This document shows positions 56,073 to 64,000 of a DNA stretch of 64,000 bases, piece by piece. Origin of the DNA: Fasciola hepatica. Its lineage: Eukaryota; Platyhelminthes; Trematoda; Plagiorchiida; Fasciolidae. Made by a program: the position numbers and the translations under genes. The DNA is taken from NCBI GenBank assembly GCA_948099385.1, contig CANUEZ040000105.1, forward strand, positions 2,615,001 to 2,679,000. Direction: 5' to 3'. The first letter of the stretch is position 1. Each line of letters begins with the position of its first letter. Under the pieces are notes generated by a model. It saw only the letters and a list, made by a program, of their open reading frames with translations. It made no database searches and was not told the DNA's origin.

Positions 56073-57679
56073 CTATGTTTACAGGGGAGAGGAATGAACC
56101 ATGAACTAAACTGAGGGCAAAATGTGTTTTGTTGAGTGAATGAGTAATTAGCAACACATTGACGGGGAACCCCATCTGCTAGGACAGCGATAATCCGGCT
56201 ACTGAAAAAATCGGTATATAGGAAACAGTAGCCGAAGGAAATCCGAACGTGGACCACTTCGAAAATCGACCAGGGTCCGATATGATCAATCGCTGGCATG
56301 AAGGTACACTGCTGAGTTGCCGTTTTAGTTCACAAGATGCATAGAGTATTACGTCAGCTTTTGCTTCTCGTACAGGAACACTGGTGGCGAAATGGTTGCT
56401 CTCTAGTATATTAGAAACTGCTCACTGATAGACACTCAACTAGGGGAAACAGTCTCCAGTTATATGAAAAATCAACTGATGGTTGCATGTCGTTCCCCGA
56501 ATACTCAAACGGTTCAGTTTAGTCCGTAAGGAATCGCGAAAAACTGCAGGGTAATCGATCTACCACAGCACTAAAAGTCCTTATGGTTCCAAGTTGCTGT
56601 AAGGTCTTCTGCGCGCTCATAGAATGCCAACAGTGGGTAAAAGCTGGTAATCAAGTTTGTGAGCATACAGGTCTCCGACAGGTGCAAATCTATTGAGAAT
56701 CATTAGCTATGCATATCCATCGAACTGGGACTCGAACAGGACAGCCCAGTGAAAACGTGTAGCTCACTATTATGCACTCCGGGTTCGAATCCCAGTTGGA
56801 GCTCGATGGGTATTCACTGTTAGGATCTGACATGTCCCATCGATTATCCTGACCAAACGCTACGAGTGTCACATTCCTCACGTAAATGGAAATAGTCAAA
56901 ATTTGACTCAGATAAATAATTTGATTTCAGCTCAGATTATTGCCTTGTTTTCTTCCAGAAATGAGCATGACATGTTCATCATTTTCCAAATCACTCATTG
57001 TAGGTAATCTCTCAAGCCAATCGTGTAAATAACTTCAGCAATATCGTTCTCGAATATGCACTCTTATCCCACAAGACTAGAACTGTACTATCCCCGCGAT
57101 GAAGTTACCGAAAATAAACTTTCTCGCTAGTCCCGTTCTCAATCTGGTAGGTCTACGATTCAACTCCGTGATTTTACACAATACACAAAGGGAGGATCGG
57201 TAAATTGCAATTGGCTGCCATTCTAGTGATTTGCATAGACAATACATGTGGGTTTGCGGGTAGTCTAATCGGATATATTAGCGAACCGTGGCGATCGTGT
57301 CGTCACTTTCTACCGAATCAGAATGATTGGTCAATGTGTGTTTGAACTGCTAGACTGTGTATTCCGTGTGTTGCCTTTTAGGGCGTTCTTTTCTTTTCCC
57401 CATCCCTGTAAGTCCACTTCCTCTCTATCTTGTATATTCATTCTTTCTATTTCCACGTCTAACATGGTAAGAAAGGCGGTGGTCGGTGGGGCTTGCCCTC
57501 CTTTTTTATCTGCACGATGATGATGGACTTAGTGAAAACCAATGCGGCAACCAAAACAACACGCTTCCTCTGGTATATGTCTTATCACACAGTACAGTTG
57601 TGACCCTAATTAATACTTCTATACTGATTTTTCTAAAATGTCAAGTAGCCCTAAGTTTGCCTTTTTTCAGGACAACATT
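56073..57679. other. Upstream PITRM1 intron or flank; tRNA-like motif
   Basis: No exon recognised. At 56755-56800 a B-box-like GGTTCGAATCCC faces an inverted GGGACTCGAAC at 56715, so a SINE fragment or small palindrome is likely. Confidence 0.4.
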
Positions 57680-57960
57680 TTAGAAACCAATACATATCTG
57701 ATTAAAATATGACGAGCCTAGTGCATGATATAAATTACAAAGACAAAGGAGGGTGAGGCGAAGTCGGTGGTCAAAAACCTCAAGACGACGAATATCATCA
57801 GCATGCAGACTCCATGTCTCGCAACCATACAACAAAACTGAACGCAGTGCGCCACAGTACACACGGCCCTTCAAATTCAATGAAATATCAGGTCAGCGCC
57901 ATAAATGCTTCAGTCCGGCGTACGCCGTTCCAGCCTTGATCATCCGCTTGTTCATAGCAA
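57680..57960 (-). pseudogene. LINE C-terminal fragment
   Basis: Minus strand: NKRMIKAG, LKGRVYCGALRSVLLYGCET, then WSLHADDIRRLEVFDHR. This is the K-G-R-V-Y...L-Y-G-x-E-T-W region downstream of LINE RTs. Confidence 0.75.
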
Positions 57961-58029
57961 CAAACGAAAATTCGGAGCCTATTCGTCGTGTCTGTGTATG
58001 CGCGCGACAGGATCGCGTATGGAAACATT

Positions 58030-58390
58030 AGATGTCGCTGCTGTATCGTCCGTCTTTCAACGCACATACAACCCCACCGACTACAGTGGTTTGAGCACGT
58101 CCTCCATTAACCTGGCCACGTCCTAACCGGCATTGTTTTGGCACTACCTCCATGCCCAGATTGGTTTCGCCCACGAGGAAGACAGTTCAGATCCTGATTG
58201 GATACCGTTTTCGAATACATAAACCAACTGAGCCTTCGTACGGCATCCTTCAATAGAAATTGAACTGGATCAAAATCTGCAAGGACTTTGCTGCCGACTG
58301 CCCAGCATGGGCAGCTGTGACCAGAGACATTCGCGAAGCCGGCTCATCTTTTCCAAGAAGCCAGCCACAATACAGTAAGTGAAAAGGTAT
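58030..58390 (+). pseudogene. LINE tail, different family
   Basis: Plus strand: QWFEHVLH, PDWFRPRGRQ, then DFAADCPAWAAVTRDIREAG to the end. The P-D-W...R-P-R-G-x-Q...W-L-D-T and A-W...V-R/T-D-I pattern is the tail of another trematode LINE type, distinct from the neighbours. Confidence 0.65.
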
Positions 58391-58679
58391 CATATGCACC
58401 CGTCTAGTATAAGCACTCTGCTGATCAAGTTTTTCAATCTTTTTCGCATATTATCAAAAAGTAGCGTTACCGTGTTTGCTATTGCAAATCTGATATGTGA
58501 GGTCGTGACTTGTGGGTAAACCAGCGGGCGAGCAGTCAAAATTACAAGGCATAACCAGTTTTCGCATTCTCGATAATTATGTCGATTCACAGAAAGTATG
58601 AAAAGTGCTATTGTGAGAAGTGCCGCGAAATTAGTTTGGCAAGTATCTGTTATGTACCACGAGTTCTTTTCTGCGATGC

Positions 58680-60115
58680 TTATTAGTCGTGTCTGTGTAT
58701 GTGTCCACTGACTGCAGTTCCTCTGAGAACAAGGACGAATTCTACCACGATTTATCTCAGTTGCTACGAAGCGTGCGTTCAACGTACGTGGTGATTATTG
58801 CTGGGGATTTTAACGCCCAAGTGAGTCGTTTCAAAGATTCCGAAAAGCGCATCGAAGGCACATTTGATATCCCAGCCGGTCGCACTGACAATGGTGATCG
58901 TCACATCGATCTGTGCTCTGACCACCTCTGCCATAAGAAGTGGCATAGACTCATATGGCATCCTCCTGTGTCTTCACAACGTCGGAATCAGATTGACCAT
59001 ATTGTGACTGGTCACCGCTGGCGTGGGTCATTTGAAGATTGTCGTTAATTCTGATCTACGCCTGTGGACCCAGATCACGTCTTGTTAGGTATTGGCTTCT
59101 GTTTACCTATCGTCCGTGGTCGCACCAAAGTAAATGCCACGCGTCCCGCGTAGTTGCTTCCGGATGATAATCGACGGTCTGCTTTTAAGGCGGAGCTGTC
59201 TACTCAGTTATCGATGCAGCCGGATGTGCACAACTCAGATGAACACTGGCAACAGATCAAGAAAGCCATTCAGGCCGCTTCTAATGCCACACAAAATTCT
59301 AGTTCAAGTAGGCCTGAAGAACGATGGATATCCTCAACATCAGTTGCTTTGTTGGATGCTCGTAGATCCGTCTCTCCAGATGCCACCTTTAATGAAGTGC
59401 GCAAATCCCTGAGACACCAACTGACTAGGAGCCTGAGAAATGACGGTGAGCAGTGTTTGTTTGCTAAATATCGAGAAATTTAGAAGGCTCAGTCTATTGG
59501 TAATAACCTAAACAACAGTGCATCGATGTTTAGGATGCGTTTTGCACCTTCAAAGAGTAAAATGTTACCGCAAGACTAGGATGGCTTAACACTAACTTGT
59601 TTTGGCAGGAGAAGACCGAGCTAAAGTAAATAATTTTTTTCACCCACGTAATTACATCTCGCCAAGTGGACATATATCGGATGAAGTGTTATCGCGTATA
59701 CAGAAAGGGCGTTCGACTTTTGCCAACTTCAGCCATTTGTAGCACCGACGCGATATCGTTTGTCTGTCAAGGGTCGAGTGTACAATGCGGCGGTTAGGTC
59801 CGTTCTTTCATACGGTTCAGAAACATGGTCGTTAAGAGTAGAAGACAGACGAAGACTGTCGGTGTTCGAGTACAGATGTCTCCGCAGGTTATACGAAGGG
59901 TATTGGGAACCAGAGGTCAGTCTCTGGACCAAGTATTGAATCTAAACACGTTAAGGTCGCTGGGACATGTTTTACGCATGTCTACCGATAGGCTTTCTGG
60001 GCGTAGGCTGTTCTCCGAGGATGGAAGTGATTAAAAGGTAGGTCGAAGTGGTCAGTCCATGATACGATAAAAGGGTATGAAAACATTGACCAGTGGACTT
60101 GGCCAAGTCGGACGT
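58680..60115 (+). pseudogene. LINE with RT core deleted
   Basis: Endonuclease end (58689-59048: VSVYVSTDCSS, AGDFNAQVSRF, LCSDHL, QIDHIVTGHRWRG), linker (59154-59483: LLDARRSVSPDATFNEVRKS), then near 59485-59570 KAQSIGN jumps directly to RMRFAPSKSKMLPQD. The C-terminus follows (59760-60110: SVKGRVYNAAVRSVLSYGSET, WSLRVEDRRRLSVFEYRCLR). The central RT is absent, an internal deletion of several hundred codons. Confidence 0.8.
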
Positions 60116-61190
60116 TTATTGCGAGATGCAACCATTTTCTTCACCGACTGAATCGAAGGCCACTAGAAAATCCATAAAACAAGTTGCAGTCGATTGTTGG
60201 AACTTGTAAAAACGTTCCGGGTAACCACTGAGGCAAGCGTCTTTAGCCTTTTCGGATAACTGGAGAGCTATTCCCAAGATCCAACTCTCCCGCCGTCCTC
60301 GCATAAAACCCAGTCAGTCTGAGGCAGATTGTTGTATTGATGACTTGAGTGGGGACCACTGACAGTACATTAATACTTATTCATCTAGGAATACAGTGAC
60401 TACATGGGACGCAACAACGTCCAAGACTGTTTGACACTTTCTCGGTGATCCCAGCGCTGCTCCGGTAATCCACTCCAAAGCACAGTTTTTGCGGCGATTG
60501 GCTAGGTGGATCGCGAAGCGTGCGTGGACGAGGGTGGGGTCGGTGCCATTCTTGTTAACAGTCTTCGCGCATCGATAGGATCGCATATCAAAACGTAGTC
60601 GATCTGGTGCGCTGTGTGGCGGCCGTTAGAGTACCACATCAGTAAGTGCTTCCTGGGATGTTGTAAGCGGGTATTGGTGACGGTTAGGTTGTTGATGTCT
60701 ACAAATCTGACGAGACGTTTGCCAGTGTTGCTTTGCTGTTCAAGACTATATTTTCTCAAAATGTGTTTAGTTGTCTGGATGGAGGCACCAGTGCAGGTGT
60801 TCCAGTTCCCCGCAACAAGGAGAATATCACATTTCGGGACGCTGTTTATCAACTCTTGTAGTCTGTCGTAGAATTCATCCTTTGCTGCTTCTTAGGCCCC
60901 CACTTTCGGGGCATAGATTGCGACAACTGATATGTTCAAAGGTGAGGCACGGAAACGAGCTAAGGCGATCCGGGGAGATATCGGTTGCCGTGCGAGTGGT
61001 GTTTTGTTAGCTTTGTTGCTGACAACTATCGTGACGCCGTGGAGATCATAGTTGTCCGTGGTTCTACTGCGGAATAGGCGATAGCTGTCGTCTACTTTGG
61101 GAACCTTTATGCACCGGGTACAAGAATTCGGCAGCCAAACTTCGGAGACACGACTGTACTATACTGTATAACTGTTTCATGACTATACTT
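60116..61190 (-). pseudogene. LINE of second family (endonuclease and RT start)
   Basis: Minus strand: KVPKVDDSYRLFRS, LHGVTIVVSNKA, ISVVAIYAPK, KDEFYDRLQELINSVPKCDI, LLVAGNWNTCTGAS (the usual GDWNA has N for D), NTRLQHPRKHLLMWYS, QIDYVLI, then a linker and KFQQSTATCFMDFLVAFDSV. This endonuclease type (resembling animal 'craniofacial development protein 2'-like sequences) is distinct from the 45-kb LINE. It has frame breaks and a truncated 3' end. Confidence 0.75.
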
Positions 61191-62640
61191 TAATGTAGTC
61201 GCGATTTTAGCTTCACTCCACTGACCATCTACTCAAGCTTCACACATATAACCCACTCGATGCGGACCATTTGGTCAGATGAAGGAGTTGAGTTTTAAAA
61301 ATGACTTTATTCGCTTTGTTTGGAATTAATAGATGCCGATTGAATACTATCAAAACAAATGTCAACATGCATAATTTCGAGAGCAAGGTAAACCATTTTC
61401 TTGGGAGTATATCCCGACCAGACTGCCCCGATTGTTTGAAATCGATCTTGTCTGTATTTCTTCTATGTGGACGTACGTTCTGATGCGATTACAGTAATTT
61501 ATGTATTACTAACGGTTCTATCCTGATTACAATGGTTAATGACACGTGCCTGCATCCATGAGCAATGGAACCGTATGAAACATTGGTTGGGTTAAAGGTC
61601 ACAGCAGTAGCCCCGGCCAATGACCAACGCATTTCAGTGTCATCTCAGCCATATAGAATGCCAGAGAACTATAGGACTCATTGAAGAAAACCGTTCACTT
61701 CCCAGCGTCTCGTTCTCAATATGACCATAAGGAGAGTTCAGACTATTCCAGCAGCATTGGATCAGGATGTGGGGTATATGAGGTGTCTGGTAGCGGCAGC
61801 ATCTCTGATTCGGTAGACTGCCGTGTCGTTCGGGTATCTTTCACCTCTTTGGTCTCTATTAGGTGCCCATCTCTACTCTGTGGCTTCAAGAAACTGACGC
61901 GTGCATCAGCGTCCGGACCCTGGAAAACCACTCGATGGGCGGGCAAAACCACTTTGAGGGTAAACAGGGTCCAAAAACCTCGGCGGGATTATGTCCAGCA
62001 TGCGAAGACAGTTACGATATGAGTAGTATGGAATTGTATCTGGATGTCAGAATACATTTCTCTGGAAGTACACGACCGGTTTCGCGGTTGTCGCTGCTCA
62101 TCGGGTATGCATATTCGGTGCTCTTCTACCCAACCATCCTTATACTTTGGCACTCTACAGTTCACTTACAGTGGTAATTTCATTTGAATTGTACGGAGCA
62201 TGCGTGGACCAACAGACCATTTTTCAGAATCATCCGGTGTTTCTTCCCAAGTTATATCGTCGGTTAAAATGGCTAACCTTCAGAACGAGGACACATGTTC
62301 CCAAGTATGGACTTTCGATACAAATGAGATTACAGTTGGGAAGACAATTATCCCTGAATGAACGGTAAAGATTTACTGTATAATCCAACAGCTATGAAAG
62401 GAAAATGTCGAACCAACAAGGACACATGGACCTCTAGCGAACGAACTCCTAGAGAGCCATCGGGAACTATGCCCTGTAGCCCGCATCTGGGCTTTTTATT
62501 CTGTCCTGTTCTGTCCTGACAACCATTAACCACTCACTGGGTGCGGTGGTTTCGGTTGCTATCTCTTAGCGGCAATCTTAAAAGCAAATAATGAAGAAGA
62601 AAAGAGTATGAAAGGAGTAAAAGAACTACATAAAAGGAAT
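61191..62640. other. No recognised feature
   Basis: Short ORFs, including a 69-codon minus ORF at 61743-61952, without domain evidence. Confidence 0.4.
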
Positions 62641-64000
62641 TAAGTCGACGAAGAAAGTTTGTGGATGCAAGAGCGCCACTGATCGTGGCATCTAGCCATA
62701 TCCCCCAACGTTTCTAACCATTGAGTGAGAGGACCTCTTGGACCCAACCCAAAAAGTCTAACGTCTTACACGGCCAAGTCCACTAGTTAGGCTTTTCATG
62801 CCTTTCTCCCGCGTCATGGACTGACCAACCTTACTCATCTTCCGACCGATACCCGCCTTAGAAAACATAACAAGCCGAGGAATCCTTTCAAGGGACATGC
62901 GTAACATATGTCCCAACCATCTTAGCCTGATGATCTCAAGTGTTTCATCTAATGATTTGATCCTTGGACCCAAAACTTTCCGCCGAATCTCAGTGTTTCT
63001 CACACAGTGTTCCCACCAGATTCGAGCAATACTACGAAGACATCGGTTTTCGAATACCGACAATCTTCGTTTGTCCTCCACTCACAGTGGTCACGTCTCC
63101 GAACCATACGGAAGCACGGGCCTCACTGCTGCAGCGTACACTCGACCTTTGATGGGTAAACGGATGTCATTTCGACGCCACAAATGACTCAGGTTGGCAA
63201 ATGCCAAACGAGCCTTCTGTATACACCGAGATACATCCGATTTCCGACCGCCGGGTGAAATGCAGCTCCCCAGATAACAGGACTTGTCTACTACGCTTAT
63301 AGTCTCCTCAGACACTGAAAGGTTTGGCGTTGGACCAACCCAGTTCTGCGACAGCATCTTTCACTCTGAAGGTGCAAAACACATACCAAACATTATTAAG
63401 CAATCCGTCAAGCTGTCTAGAAAAGTTCGCAACTTACTTTAATTTTCACTTAGAAGAACTATGTCGTCAGCTTACTCAAGGTCTGATACCTTTCCACTCG
63501 GGAAAAGTTCAATACCACTATTCTCACCTAATGAAAGTGCGGTCTCTAGGATCATATGAATCACAAAAGTAAAGAGAAAAAGAGAGTGGGGCAACCCTGA
63601 CGTACACCACCTTTTGTAGTGAACTCGGGTGAAAGATTACCGTAAGCCCGAACTCGGCTTCGGCTATTCATGTAAAGAAATTTTACCCTTCAATTAGAGA
63701 TAGCGCCGGAGAACTGTGTGATCAAGTGAGTCGAAGTCCGTTTTAAGATCAAGAAAACCGGAGAGTGAAGATGTGGTCAATAAAACCTCCACCAGGTCTA
63801 AACCCAACTTGATTTTTGGGCGAGCAGTAGACATAACTGGCCACCAGACCCTGGAACTTGGAGTGGATGACCACACAGGGTCGCAATAATTCGGGAGTGG
63901 TAACGTGCCGGCCGACAGTGGAGATTGCTATTTACCAAAGGCTCGAGGTGCGTCCTCGAAAAAAGCGAATTGATGCTGGGGTCGTCTCTTGTACCAAACA
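62640..64000 (-). pseudogene. LINE RT and C-terminus, runs to window edge
   Basis: Minus strand: ARPKIKLGLDLVEVLL and LDLKTDFDSLDHTVLRRYL (63876-63694), RT remnants in several frames, then QNWVGPTPNLSVSEETISVV, YLGSCISPGGRKSDVSRCIQ, KGRVYAAAVRPVLPYGSET (63357-63094). An in-frame stop lies at 63091-63093 where a Trp is usual, then LSVFENRCLRSIARIWWEH and RLRWLGHMLRMS to 62758. Confidence 0.8.

Noticed and set aside
61743..61952. 69-codon minus ORF upstream of PITRM1 as an N-terminal exon
   Set aside because: No match to the expected zinc-binding or substrate-chamber motifs and no convincing splice sites.

Overview
The window is nuclear DNA from a eukaryote, most likely a digenean trematode (fluke). 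The evidence is spliced genes with GT-AG introns, tRNA-headed SINE-like repeats, many decayed non-LTR retrotransposons of the endonuclease-RT type abundant in flukes, BEL/Pao LTR elements, and a metazoan mitochondrial presequence protease gene. Base composition looks more balanced than in the AT-rich schistosomes, so a liver- or lung-fluke-type genome is my guess; the genus cannot be fixed from sequence alone. Nothing suggests a bacterium or a CRISPR system.

Left third (1-26.5 kb): a nested, rearranged cluster of mobile elements set in long ACT/AGT trinucleotide arrays. It holds (i) four copies of a gag-only, non-autonomous LTR element with 292-bp LTRs, PBS and polypurine tract; (ii) one decayed BEL/Pao retrotransposon (4009-15409) whose 5' LTR was split by (iii) a 4968-bp Mutator-like (MULE) DNA transposon with 9-bp target duplication, TIRs and a DDE/SWIM/PHD transposase one stop codon short of open; (iv) a repeated 1.2-kb unit U carrying a tRNA-Gly(UCC) sequence, a LINE-derived tail, an opposed tRNA-related SINE and a second LTR type (LTR-B). 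The block 14818-21454 is an inverted repeat with arms of about 2.65 kb around one U copy. The block 17.5-20.5 kb is repeated directly at 22.55-25.5 kb.

Middle (26.5-40.5 kb): gene-poor DNA with a pseudogene resembling the DUF4806 domain, a second, much more decayed BEL/Pao pol on the minus strand, LINE fragments in both orientations and simple repeats.

Right (40.5-64 kb): the 3' part of a PITRM1/PreP (M16C metalloprotease) gene on the minus strand. At least nine recognisable exons lie between 56072 and 40578, in consistent splice phase. Introns carry a LINE (itself interrupted by a 433-bp solo LTR) and tRNA-like SINE fragments. Beyond 57.6 kb the window is mostly LINE debris of two or three families. 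The N-terminal, zinc-binding exons of PITRM1 were not found and probably lie beyond the right edge.

Insertion order that can be read: ACT array and BEL first; MULE into the BEL 5' LTR; gag-only elements into ACT arrays; then inverted and direct duplications. The candidate new system is the gag-only LTR element: one ORF runs from next to the PBS through the polypurine tract into the 3' LTR, without any polymerase.
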